Origin: Halomonas zincidurans B6
GTDB lineage: Bacteria; Pseudomonadota; Gammaproteobacteria; Pseudomonadales; Halomonadaceae
DNA length: 64,000 nt
Assembly: GCF_000731955.1 (NCBI RefSeq)
Contig: NZ_JNCK01000001.1
Coordinates: 1,426,001-1,490,000 of the forward strand
Reading direction: 5' to 3'
In this document: in pieces, positions 19,077 to 27,783 of the stretch
How the letters are laid out: each line of letters opens with the position of its first letter
How positions within the stretch are numbered: the stretch's first letter is position 1
Notes under the pieces: model-generated
The model's database searches: none
What the model was told of the DNA's origin: nothing
What the model saw: only the letters and a program-made list of their open reading frames with translations
Made by a program: the position numbers and the translations under genes

Positions 19077-20201
19077 ATGAAAATAAAGATGCGTAACTGG
19101 TGGTCCGTTATCGTCCTTCTTTCCATGACCGTAACGGCGGGATGCGCCTTCGCGCCGGGGGGAGATATCGCTTACGATTCCGAAGAAGACGTTGCCTTGG
19201 ACGATAAGGTCGATATCGTACCTATCACGCCCGAACTCATCGCGACATACCGTGGACGGATGAACGGCATCAAGGCGCAAAGCATGACTCCGGAGTTACG
19301 TAACAAGATCGACTCCTATCAGTACGATGTGGGCCCCGGAGATGTACTGAGCATCATCGTCTACGATCACCCCGAACTCACCATACCCGCAGGTAGCGAG
19401 CGTAGCGCCGCGGAGACCGGCACCGTCGTGCATGCCGACGGCACGCTCTACTATCCTTATATTGGCCGGGTGAAAGTCGAGGGTAAGACCGTCAACCAGA
19501 TCCGCGACATCATTGCCCGGCGCCTATCCACTTACATTACCGACCCCCAGGTTGAGGTCAACGTCGCTGCCTATCGCTCCAAGCGGGTATACGTCAGCGG
19601 TGCGGTCGGCAATCCTGGAATGCTGCCAATCACCAACGTGCCGATGACCGTGCTCGATGCCATCAGCCAGGCGGGAGGGCCGAGCGCAACCGCTAACTGG
19701 CATGACGTCACTCTGAACCGCGGTAGCGAGGAGATCGAATTGTCGCTGTTCAAGATGCTGAAACAGGGTGACCTGACCCAGAACCGTCTGCTCTATGCCG
19801 GCGATGTGCTGTACGTGCCTTCCGCGGAAAATGAGAATGTCGCAGTGCTGGGTCAAGTGCGTAACGCCGGCAACATCCAGGTGGGCAACGAGCGTCTGAC
19901 GTTGACCTCCGCCCTGGCGCGTGCCGGTGGCGTGATAGAAACCCGTGCCGAGCCTTCGGGTATCTTCGTGATTCGCGGTAATCCGCAGGGTAGCGAGAAA
20001 CTTGCCACCGTCTATCAGTTGGACATCACGAACGCCGTGGCACTGAACATGGGAACTTACTTCCCGCTGGAGCCGCAGGACGTAGTCTACGTCACGGCAG
20101 CACCGCTGGCACGTTGGAACAACGTCATCAGCCTCCTGTTACCGTCGGTGACCTTGCCCGGTTCGGTCGCTAATTCATCGAACGAAATTGGCGATCTGTA
20201 A
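19077..20201 (+). CDS. wza: Polysaccharide export outer-membrane lipoprotein Wza
   Basis: A 374-residue outer-membrane lipoprotein that forms the octameric exit channel for capsule or exopolysaccharide. The signal peptide ends in the lipobox TAGC with Cys23. A Poly_export (PES) domain follows (about 80-165; YDVGPGDVLSIIVYDHPEL, then YPYIGRVKVEGKT), then two SLBB domains (RVYVSGAVGNPGMLP and VAVLGQVRNAGNIQV). The C-terminal stretch RWNNVISLLLPSV matches the amphipathic outer-membrane helix of Wza. An in-frame ATG also exists at 19065; I prefer 19077 because it gives a compact signal peptide and has GGAA upstream. It is the first gene after the ops element and is followed after six bases by wzb. 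Confidence 0.96.
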   Translation: MKIKMRNWWSVIVLLSMTVTAGCAFAPGGDIAYDSEEDVALDDKVDIVPITPELIATYRGRMNGIKAQSMTPELRNKIDSYQYDVGPGDVLSIIVYDHPELTIPAGSERSAAETGTVVHADGTLYYPYIGRVKVEGKTVNQIRDIIARRLSTYITDPQVEVNVAAYRSKRVYVSGAVGNPGMLPITNVPMTVLDAISQAGGPSATANWHDVTLNRGSEEIELSLFKMLKQGDLTQNRLLYAGDVLYVPSAENENVAVLGQVRNAGNIQVGNERLTLTSALARAGGVIETRAEPSGIFVIRGNPQGSEKLATVYQLDITNAVALNMGTYFPLEPQDVVYVTAAPLARWNNVISLLLPSVTLPGSVANSSNEIGDL

Positions 20202-20207
20202 GCCTTC

Positions 20208-20675
20208 ATGTTCGAAACAATACTCGTGGTGTGCAGAGGCAATATCTGTCGCAGCCCGGTCGGCGCCGCTTTGCTCGGGACGCACCTGCCGGGACGACGG
20301 ATAGCCTCGGCGGGGCTCGCCGTGGGTCAGCTCGAAGGTCACGGTGTCGCTCCCTTCGCCAGAGAGTTGGCCGAGGCCGATGGGCTGCTAGTCGACACGC
20401 ACCGGGCGCGACAGATTCACCGCGAGATGATCGAATCCGCCGACTTGGTGCTGGTCATGAGCGAAGGCCAGCGTCGACATATCGGCGAACTCTCGCCGGC
20501 TGCGATCGGCAAGACCATGCTCTTCGGACGCTGGCTCCCGGATGGCAGTGTTCAGGGATACGAAATTCCCGACCCCTACCGCAAGAGCCGTGAGGCCTTC
20601 GTTCACGTTCATCAGTTATTGATCTGTGCCGCCGACACCTGGCGAGCCAAACTCAGGGACTGCCCCCCGCTATGA
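20208..20675 (+). CDS. wzb: Low-molecular-weight protein-tyrosine phosphatase Wzb
   Basis: A 155-residue LMW phosphatase. The P-loop CRGNICRS begins at Cys9 and the general-acid Asp lies in IPDPYRKS near the C-terminus, both hallmarks of the family. It should dephosphorylate the tyrosine-rich tail of the kinase Wzc and so allow Wzc to cycle during polysaccharide assembly. It begins six bases after wza and its stop overlaps the wzc start by four bases (ATGA), which indicates translational coupling. Confidence 0.95.
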   Translation: MFETILVVCRGNICRSPVGAALLGTHLPGRRIASAGLAVGQLEGHGVAPFARELAEADGLLVDTHRARQIHREMIESADLVLVMSEGQRRHIGELSPAAIGKTMLFGRWLPDGSVQGYEIPDPYRKSREAFVHVHQLLICAADTWRAKLRDCPPL

Positions 20676-22912
20676 CCAGTCTCATCCCAAGAAATGCCAT
20701 GTCTTCAGAACAACCCTTCCCGGCGGTGGCAAGAAGCACGGCCTCAAGCGATGAAATCATCGACTTGGGGCGCCTGTTCGGATTGCTGGTGGACAACAAA
20801 TGGAAGATCCTCTTCGTCACGCTCCTGTTCGCCCTCGGTGGCATAGTCTACGTGCTGCTGGCGACACCCATCTATCAGGGCGATGCGCTGGTCCAGGTGG
20901 AGAAGACGGGAGGTCCCGGTAACAGCCAAGAAGAAGCGGCCGCATTGCTTGGCAAAGAGGGGCCCAGTTCCGCCGCCCAGATGGAGATATTGCAGTCGCG
21001 CTTGATTCTCGGGCGGGCGGTATACCAGGTCAATCTGGATACGGTGGTGAAGCCCGTGACACCTCCGGTACTGGGCGATGCGCTGATTCGCTACGCTATC
21101 CCGCGCCCCGCATTCGCCCAGGGTCGGCCGGAAATCTGGGCTAACGAGGAGATCCGGGTCGAGTCGCTGAGTGTAGGGCCGGAGGCCATTGGCCAGCCGC
21201 TGACGTTCGAGGTGCTGGATGAAGGCCGTTACCGTCTATTGAATGAGGAAGGTCAACCTTTGGGGACGGGCATCGTAGGGGAAATGCTGCAGATTCAATC
21301 GCCCTGGATCGAGCTCGAAGTCGGTGATATCCAGGCGCCTCCGGGTGCCCAGTTCATTGTGATGAAGCGCAGTCGGCAAGCGGCCATCGGCTCTCTCAAG
21401 TCGCGCTTCACAGTGGCTCAGAAGGGTACCGATACGGGAGTTCTGGAGCTGACGCTGACGGGCCCAGATCCCGCCGAGATCAACACCACGCTGGATGCGA
21501 TTACCGAAGTGTATTTGGCGCAGAACATTGCGCGCCAGGCGGCTGAGGCAGAACAGAGCCTGGCATTTCTCGAAAAGCAAATGCCCAAAGTGCGCGATCA
21601 GCTGAAGGAGGCGGAAGATCGCCTGAATCTTTACCGGTCAGAACAGGACAGCGTCAATCTCACCCTCGAAACCCAGAATATGCTGACCGGCATGGTGGAT
21701 GTCGAGGCTCGCCTGAACGAACTGCAGATGCAGGAGTCCGAGCTGTCGCGGCGCTACACGCCCAATCATCCGGTCTACGCCGCACTTCTGGAGAAAAAGG
21801 CGCAACTTCAGCGCGAGCAGGCCAATCTCGAGCAGCGTACCGCCAACCTGCCCGAGACCCAGCAGCAGATCCTGCGTATGACGCGCGATGTGGAAGTCAC
21901 CCAGCAGATTTACGTTCAACTGCTCAATCGCATGCAGGAGCTCAACATCGCCAAGGCCGGCACCGTGGGCAACGTGCGCATTATCGATTCGGCCGTGGTC
22001 GGGGGCGGCCCCATCGCGCCCAAGGCAATGACGATCGTACTGCTGTTCACCGTGCTTGGCGCCATGCTGGCAACGGGGGCAGTCATAATACGCGGCTTGC
22101 TCAACCGGGGTATCGAGAACCCCGAGCAGTTGGAGGAGCTGGGGCTGCCGGTCTATGCCACGATCCCGCTCTCCGAAGACCAGTTGAAACTTTTCAAACG
22201 CATCAAGCATCGCCACGACAAGACAGGCAAGCCCGTCAACAGTGGCCTGCTGGCCAAGCTCAACCCCACTGATACCGCCGTCGAGGCCTTACGCGGGTTA
22301 CGCACCAGCATGCATTTCGCCATGCTGGACGCGGCCAACAACTGCCTCATGATCACTGGTCCAAGTCCCGAGATCGGTAAAAGCTTCGTCAGCTCCAACT
22401 TGGCGGTGGTATGCGCGCAAGCCGGTCAGCGAGTCTTGCTGATCGATGCCGACATGCGCAAGGGGACCATCCACCATGCCTTCAACGATCGTTCGGAAGC
22501 GGGGCTCTCCGAGGTCCTGTCCGGCAGGCTGGATCTGCAGCATGCAATTCGGGCCAGCGAACTGGAGGGGTTGTATTACATGTCGCGCGGTATCGTGCCG
22601 CCCAACCCGTCAGAACTGCTGATGCAACAGAGCTTTACCGAATTGCTTCATCAGGTAAGCGCACAGTACGACCTGGTGATCATCGATACGCCACCCACGC
22701 TTGCGGTGACCGATGCCGCCATCGTCGGCAAGCAGGTCGGTACCAGCCTGCTGGTGGCACGTTTCGAGATGAATCCGCCGCGGGAGGTCAGAATCGCCCT
22801 GCGGCGCCTGCAAAACGCGGGTGTCGAAGTGAAAGGATGCATTCTTAATGCCATGGAACGTAAGGCTGCGGCGAGCTATGGCTATGGCGATTACAGTTAC
22901 TCCTACAAGTAA
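20672..22912 (+). CDS. wzc: Polysaccharide co-polymerase and tyrosine autokinase Wzc
   Basis: A 746-residue inner-membrane protein. The N-terminal Wzz domain has a first membrane helix near residues 45-65 and a second after IAPKAMTIVLLFTV (about 450-475), enclosing a long periplasmic coiled-coil region. The C-terminal BY-kinase domain has Walker A GPSPEIGKS (about 563), Walker A' LLIDADMRKG (about 590) and Walker B LVIIDTPPT (about 668). The last 13 residues contain five tyrosines, the autophosphorylation cluster and target of Wzb. It controls chain length and couples polymerisation to export through Wza. The start overlaps the wzb stop; an alternative ATG is at 20699. Confidence 0.96.
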   Translation: MTSLIPRNAMSSEQPFPAVARSTASSDEIIDLGRLFGLLVDNKWKILFVTLLFALGGIVYVLLATPIYQGDALVQVEKTGGPGNSQEEAAALLGKEGPSSAAQMEILQSRLILGRAVYQVNLDTVVKPVTPPVLGDALIRYAIPRPAFAQGRPEIWANEEIRVESLSVGPEAIGQPLTFEVLDEGRYRLLNEEGQPLGTGIVGEMLQIQSPWIELEVGDIQAPPGAQFIVMKRSRQAAIGSLKSRFTVAQKGTDTGVLELTLTGPDPAEINTTLDAITEVYLAQNIARQAAEAEQSLAFLEKQMPKVRDQLKEAEDRLNLYRSEQDSVNLTLETQNMLTGMVDVEARLNELQMQESELSRRYTPNHPVYAALLEKKAQLQREQANLEQRTANLPETQQQILRMTRDVEVTQQIYVQLLNRMQELNIAKAGTVGNVRIIDSAVVGGGPIAPKAMTIVLLFTVLGAMLATGAVIIRGLLNRGIENPEQLEELGLPVYATIPLSEDQLKLFKRIKHRHDKTGKPVNSGLLAKLNPTDTAVEALRGLRTSMHFAMLDAANNCLMITGPSPEIGKSFVSSNLAVVCAQAGQRVLLIDADMRKGTIHHAFNDRSEAGLSEVLSGRLDLQHAIRASELEGLYYMSRGIVPPNPSELLMQQSFTELLHQVSAQYDLVIIDTPPTLAVTDAAIVGKQVGTSLLVARFEMNPPREVRIALRRLQNAGVEVKGCILNAMERKAAASYGYGDYSYSYK

Positions 22913-22935
22913 TTACCTGGCTGGGGCCCGATGCC

Positions 22936-24747
22936 ATGCTGCAGAATATGAAAGAGCTCTACCTGCTCCTGACTTCGGAGCAGCGTAAGAAACTGCTGTA
23001 TCTCCAGGTACTGGTCATCGTCATGTCGTTCGCCGAGATGGCCAGTGTCCTGGCCATCGGTCCCTTCATGGCGCTGGTGGGAGATATGAGTCAGCTACAG
23101 GGGAATGGCCTGCCGGCGAAGCTGTATCAACTGAGTGGGCTCTCCTCGCCGGAAACCTTCCTGTTCTGGGTGGGGGTCGGGGTACTTACCATCCTGCTGT
23201 TAGCGGCGCTGTTCTCAATGTACACCGTATGGTGTCTGGCGCTGTACAGCACCCATGTCGGTGCCGAGCTGTCCAGTCGCCTGTTCAGGCATTACATGTA
23301 TCAGCCTTGGCTGTTCCATGCGGGCAATAGCAGCAGCCATTTGACCAATCAGATTGCCCAGGAGTCGCTGCGCGTTACCAACTACATCATCAACCCGCTC
23401 ATGCAGATGAATGCCAAGTTGGTTCTGGTGCTGATGCTGATGCTGGCCATGTTCTTCTACAACCCGATGGTGGCGGTGGCCGGCGTGTTGTTGTTCGGCA
23501 CTGCTTATCTCCTCCTTTATCGCATCGTACGCCGGCGCCTGGTCGAGAATGGAAAGCGAGTGTCCAGGCAGCAGACGTTACGGTTCAAGCTTATGGGGGA
23601 GGGGTTTGGAGGCATCAAAGATACACTGTTGCTGGGCAGGCAAGCACTTTTTGTCGAACGGTTTGTCGATGCCAGCGAGAGCTTCGCACAGAGTCATGGC
23701 ACGACCCTGGCGCTCAGCCAAGTGCCCCGCTACGCTATAGAGGCAATTGCATTCAGTGCCGTCGTCTTCCTGGTGCTCTACTTATTGACGTCCCATCAAG
23801 GCAGCTTGGGCAGTATTCTCCCGATGCTGTCCATATATGCCTTGGCGGGTTTCAAGCTATTACCGGCATTCCAGAAGATCTATGCCAGTGTCTCGAGCAT
23901 TCGCGGCAACATGGCCGCTTTTGAATCCATACGGGACGGCATGTATGCCGGTACTCAAGACTACAGCCAGGCACCGGCGGAGAAGAGTAGCACCGCGAAC
24001 TTGAAACGACTGGCGCCGCGACAGTCGATAACGCTCGATGACATCGTCTTTGCCTACCCCGGCAAGAAAGAACCGGCACTGCATGGGCTCAACCTGACGA
24101 TTCCGGCCAGGAAGGTAGTGGGATTGGTAGGGGCTTCCGGATCGGGAAAGTCCACGACGATCGATGTGCTTCTAGGACTAGTCACCCCCCAGCAGGGGAA
24201 TGTGTTAATCGACGGAAAACCTCTGCAGGAGAAGGATAAACGAGCGTGGCAGAACATTCTCGGATTTGTGCCGCAGAGCATTTTTCTCAGCGATGCCAGC
24301 ATTCGCGAGAACATCGCCTTCGGTCTGCCGCCGGAGGAAATCGACGAAGCTCGGGTTGAACAAGCGGCCAGCATGGCGCATCTGGACGAGTTGCTCGTCG
24401 ACCTGCCTGACGGTCTGGATACTTTCGTGGGCGAGCGCGGGGTCCAACTCTCCGGTGGTCAACGTCAACGTATCGGCATAGCCCGCGCGCTCTACGGCAA
24501 TGCCGAAGTTCTGGTGCTTGACGAAGCCACCAGCGCGCTGGATGGAATTACCGAAAAGCTGATAATGGATGCCATTCACGACTTCTCGGGCAGCAAGACG
24601 ATCGTCATGATCGCTCATCGACTGGCCACGGTTAAGCAGTGCGACAAGGTCTACCTGATCAGCCACGGCAAAGTCATCGACCAAGGAAGTTACGAAGATC
24701 TGGTACGCAGAAATGATGTCTTCAAGCGAATGGCCGAGCATGCCTGA
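22936..24747 (+). CDS. ABC transporter, fused permease/ATPase (PglK/MsbA-type flippase)
   Basis: A 603-residue half-transporter. The N-terminal half holds about six membrane helices (residues 20-320). The C-terminal nucleotide-binding domain has Walker A GASGSGKST (about 398-406), signature LSGGQRQRIG (about 505), Walker B VLVLDEATSALD (about 524-535) and the H-loop IAHRLATVK. PglK and MsbA have this architecture and move lipid-linked oligosaccharides or lipid A across the inner membrane. Its place between wzc and the glycosyltransferases makes it the likely undecaprenyl-PP-oligosaccharide flippase, since no Wzx-like gene is visible. There is no HlyD-type partner, so type I protein secretion is unlikely. 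The tail helix is hydrophilic. Confidence 0.9.
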   Translation: MLQNMKELYLLLTSEQRKKLLYLQVLVIVMSFAEMASVLAIGPFMALVGDMSQLQGNGLPAKLYQLSGLSSPETFLFWVGVGVLTILLLAALFSMYTVWCLALYSTHVGAELSSRLFRHYMYQPWLFHAGNSSSHLTNQIAQESLRVTNYIINPLMQMNAKLVLVLMLMLAMFFYNPMVAVAGVLLFGTAYLLLYRIVRRRLVENGKRVSRQQTLRFKLMGEGFGGIKDTLLLGRQALFVERFVDASESFAQSHGTTLALSQVPRYAIEAIAFSAVVFLVLYLLTSHQGSLGSILPMLSIYALAGFKLLPAFQKIYASVSSIRGNMAAFESIRDGMYAGTQDYSQAPAEKSSTANLKRLAPRQSITLDDIVFAYPGKKEPALHGLNLTIPARKVVGLVGASGSGKSTTIDVLLGLVTPQQGNVLIDGKPLQEKDKRAWQNILGFVPQSIFLSDASIRENIAFGLPPEEIDEARVEQAASMAHLDELLVDLPDGLDTFVGERGVQLSGGQRQRIGIARALYGNAEVLVLDEATSALDGITEKLIMDAIHDFSGSKTIVMIAHRLATVKQCDKVYLISHGKVIDQGSYEDLVRRNDVFKRMAEHA

Positions 24748-24804
24748 TATGTTTCGGTCGGCTGGATGGATATCGTCATTTTGTATAAAAAACAAGAGGC
24801 TTTT

Positions 24805-25698
24805 ATGCTCCGTAAGGCAACAAGCCTATTGAAATCGATAGTAAGAGAAATCTTGCAGGCTAAAGGGTTTGTCTATTCTTCGGATGTAGGTCCGGCGGAC
24901 TTCCGAGGGCTCGTCGAGTTTCCCTGGGATGCTCTCGAGCGTACGGACCGATGCCCGATATTATTCGATGTTCCCCTTGAGCGTTGTCGGGGTTTGGGCC
25001 TCATGGCCTTTTCCTGTTCAAAAGACTCCGCGCACCCCTATATTAGAACCCTGCAGAACTACCTGAGTGGCAACGTAACTGTTTATAGCGATTCAGAGCT
25101 GAAGGCGTACTATATGAATTTTCAGCCGAAAACAGGCTCAGAACTGCTGGGGATATCGCCGGCCGAGAATAAATTATTCCTGAAGCCAGTGTTATGGTTT
25201 ACCGAGCCATGGATTGCCAGTCCCTCAAGACGTGAAGAAAAAATCAAGATTCGCATAATGCGCAATGAAAGCAGCGACCATGGTCTATCAGAGAGATCCG
25301 GAGGGGAATGGAATCAGTTCGGCCCCGTGTCCGACGACAGGGGAGAACTCGAGTTCAGAAGACTGATCTCGGTGATGGCCTCGATCAAGGCTACTGGCTA
25401 TATGAGAGGTAATGGCTCTGACGGGGATATTAGCGGAGATGTTCTAGTAAGAGACAATGATTACAGAATAAATATAATTCGTGGCCAGCATCGTATCTGT
25501 GCGTTGTCAGCAAGTGGTCATCTCAAGGCTTCGGTGCGAATCGACGTCAATAAATGGGGCGTCATCAGGCGAGAGGCCGCCGAGTACTGGCCGGCCGTCA
25601 GGTCGGGTGCATTCAGCTTGGCACAGGCTAGAGAGGTATTCGACAGAATTTTCGAGGGGCGTCAGCCAAGTAGTTATTTTATGCCAATGGGCAAATAG
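24805..25698 (+). CDS. Unknown protein with ParB/Srx-like GQHR motif, paralogue 1
   Basis: A 297-residue soluble protein I do not recognise. It is a clear paralogue of the protein encoded at 36241-37194. Shared blocks are DxRGLxxxP, PLxRCRGLxLMAFSCS, YLSG, GPxSxxRGELEFxRL, GDIxGxxLxRDxxY, RGQHRIC near residue 226, and FDRxFEGRQP near the C-terminus. The RGQHRIC block after a strand ending in I-I/V-R resembles the GxHR core of the ParB/sulfiredoxin fold, which binds nucleotides in CTPases and small-molecule kinases; this link is a hypothesis. The start at 24805 is supported by AAGAGG upstream; 24766 is an alternative. It lies between the flippase and a GT2 gene, so a role in sugar or substituent chemistry is plausible. 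Base composition is more AT-rich than wza-wzc. Confidence 0.75.
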   Translation: MLRKATSLLKSIVREILQAKGFVYSSDVGPADFRGLVEFPWDALERTDRCPILFDVPLERCRGLGLMAFSCSKDSAHPYIRTLQNYLSGNVTVYSDSELKAYYMNFQPKTGSELLGISPAENKLFLKPVLWFTEPWIASPSRREEKIKIRIMRNESSDHGLSERSGGEWNQFGPVSDDRGELEFRRLISVMASIKATGYMRGNGSDGDISGDVLVRDNDYRINIIRGQHRICALSASGHLKASVRIDVNKWGVIRREAAEYWPAVRSGAFSLAQAREVFDRIFEGRQPSSYFMPMGK

Positions 25699-25720
25699 TT
25701 AGAGTCAGGATCCGTTGATC

Positions 25721-26620
25721 ATGGAAAACAGCCCGCACCTGCCTATCTCAGTGGTAATTACGGTTTATAATGAAGCTTGCTATTTAAGAGAGGCGTTGCG
25801 ATCCGTGCTTTCGCAGGTCGTTATGCCCGCCGAAATACTAGTGATCGACGATGGATCCGATGATGACGAGGCCCGGCAGGTGGTTGAAGAGAATCAAAAA
25901 ACAGCTGTCACTCTGCGCTATTACAAGAAAGAAAACGGTGGGCCGTCAAGTGCAAGAAACAGCGGGATTTCTCGATCCGTCCAACCATACATCGCTTTCC
26001 TGGATGCCGACGATAAAATGTTGCCAGGGAATCTCTGTTATAAATATAACCTTATAAAAAATTTGGGAAGTCAATACTTCGGTGTCTATGGATCCTATAT
26101 CCGTGAAGATAATAAAAAGATAGTGGCGTTCAAGGAAATAGACGGCATGCCTTCGACAAGATACATAGGCAGGGACGACGGTGTTCCGGGCGGTATGGGA
26201 AACTACCTTTTTCGTCGGGATCCTCTGATTGAAGTTGGAGGGCTGGATGAGACGCTTAGTCATAATGAAGATTTTGATCTGCTGATAAGACTTTTAAAGA
26301 GTGGCTACGCTTGTAAAGGGAATGCTGAACCAGGATTTGTCAGAAATTATCGTCCAGGGTCCCTAACTCGAAGTGCGAAACACTATGAAATATACCGTGC
26401 CGTGTTGATGTTCTTGAATAAAGCAGAAAAAAATACATATTTTGATGAGCTTGAGCTTAGAAGAAGGCATAAAGCAAACTGTCTGCGCCTGGCACGAAGA
26501 TTATTTTCGGAAAGGTTTCCATGGGCCGAGGTCAAGCCGGTGTTAGTGGAAGCCTTTAGCCATGACAGACCGCGAAATCCGAGAGAATTAATCGCCTATC
26601 TTTTAGCCAGAATGATATGA
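25721..26620 (+). CDS. Glycosyltransferase family 2
   Basis: A 299-residue GT-A fold transferase. The opening ISVVITVYNEA, the EILVIDDGSDDD block and the metal-binding FLDADDK (DxD) are the standard family 2 signature, and NEDFDLLIRLL contains the probable catalytic ED. It should add one sugar to the lipid-linked repeat unit at the cytoplasmic face. The ATG at 25721 follows AGGA by ten bases. The gene is noticeably AT-rich compared with wza-wzc, which suggests transfer from a different genome. Donor and acceptor cannot be deduced. Confidence 0.9.
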   Translation: MENSPHLPISVVITVYNEACYLREALRSVLSQVVMPAEILVIDDGSDDDEARQVVEENQKTAVTLRYYKKENGGPSSARNSGISRSVQPYIAFLDADDKMLPGNLCYKYNLIKNLGSQYFGVYGSYIREDNKKIVAFKEIDGMPSTRYIGRDDGVPGGMGNYLFRRDPLIEVGGLDETLSHNEDFDLLIRLLKSGYACKGNAEPGFVRNYRPGSLTRSAKHYEIYRAVLMFLNKAEKNTYFDELELRRRHKANCLRLARRLFSERFPWAEVKPVLVEAFSHDRPRNPRELIAYLLARMI

Positions 26621-26668
26621 GATTGATAGTGGTACATTAACCTCGCGTTAGTTGATCAGGGCATCTCT

Positions 26669-27775
26669 TTGAATATACTTCATGTTATTGCCGCGCCAGC
26701 GGCTGGTGGGGCGGAGATATATATCAGAGACTTATGCGTGCATGCCAACGCGAACGGGCATGAGTTCAGTATCGCTTTTATCGCGAATGCGAAAGAGATT
26801 GGCCGAAGTGCCGAGTTCGAAGCGAATTTTCTGGAGTCGCTGGAAAATAGTCGGGTCAGGTTTTTCTTCCTGCCTGCAGGAACAAAGCGCAATCCCATCA
26901 GGGGCATGCTTTCGTCCGTCAATGCCATTCGCATGCGCAGACCCGACGTCATCCATGTCCACCTGTTGACGGGGCTGCTGGTTTTTTCTCTTTGCTCGGC
27001 TTTCTTGCCCATCGTGTACACGCACCACAATATCAAGATCTACCATCGCAGTTGGCTCTTCAAAGCCTTCATGAAGTTGAGTCGAGGCTATGTCGGAATT
27101 TCTGATAAGTGCACGGAAGTGTTGGCGAAGATGGTACCGCATGGAAGGGACGTAAGGACCATCCATAATGGCATCCTGACCCAGCGTGTCATGTCCTTGC
27201 GGGATGCAACGGCCACTCCTACGGTCGACACGACATGCGTCTCTTTGATTGCTGTTGGTGCATTGAGTGAACAGAAGAACTATCCGCTCCTGCTTCGGGC
27301 CCTGGCGCTGGTCAAGACGCGCACCGAGTTGGCTTTTCATCTGTCGATCGTGGGCGAAGGCAGGGAAGGAACTACCCAGGCCATACAGCAGCAGATCGCT
27401 GAACAAAACTTAGCCAATGTCGTGACGCTGCTGGGTAATCGTTCGGACGTACCTCAGCTTCTGTGTCATTCGGACATTTTCGTCCTGTCCTCGAGTTGGG
27501 AAGGATTGCCAATCTCGCTACTGGAGGCTCAGGCGGCGGGGCTTCCTTCCGTGGTGACTGACGTCGGCGGCTGTGGTGAAGTCATCGAAAGGACACAGGG
27601 CGGGATCGTTGTCGCTCCCGAAGATGCCGAGACACTGGCGGTGGCGCTGCAGCAATTGATCGAGATGCCGGAGTATCGCGAGAAGCTGCGAGCCTGTGCA
27701 CTCCAAAACATTCATCATTTTGATATTTCCTCCTCTTTCAAGAAACACATCGCCTATTACTCGGAACTGCTATAG
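26669..27775 (+). CDS. Glycosyltransferase family 4
   Basis: A 368-residue GT-B fold retaining transferase. The N-terminal domain starts NILHVIAAPAAGGAE, with the glycine-rich acceptor loop. The C-terminal domain has the donor-binding pattern SSWEGLPISLLEAQAAGLP (the EX7E-type region) and VVTDVGGCGEV. The start codon is TTG at 26669, which gives the typical family N-terminus; no ATG is available nearby. It lies 48 bases after the GT2 gene and eight bases before the membrane protein gene, within the same operon. Its substrate is unknown. Confidence 0.9.
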   Translation: MNILHVIAAPAAGGAEIYIRDLCVHANANGHEFSIAFIANAKEIGRSAEFEANFLESLENSRVRFFFLPAGTKRNPIRGMLSSVNAIRMRRPDVIHVHLLTGLLVFSLCSAFLPIVYTHHNIKIYHRSWLFKAFMKLSRGYVGISDKCTEVLAKMVPHGRDVRTIHNGILTQRVMSLRDATATPTVDTTCVSLIAVGALSEQKNYPLLLRALALVKTRTELAFHLSIVGEGREGTTQAIQQQIAEQNLANVVTLLGNRSDVPQLLCHSDIFVLSSSWEGLPISLLEAQAAGLPSVVTDVGGCGEVIERTQGGIVVAPEDAETLAVALQQLIEMPEYREKLRACALQNIHHFDISSSFKKHIAYYSELL

Positions 27776-27783
27776 AGGTCCGA

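Noticed and set aside
22936..24747. ABC transporter considered as the type I exporter of the giant protein
   Set aside because: There is no adjacent HlyD or TolC gene and it is embedded among glycan assembly genes, so a lipid-oligosaccharide flippase fits better.
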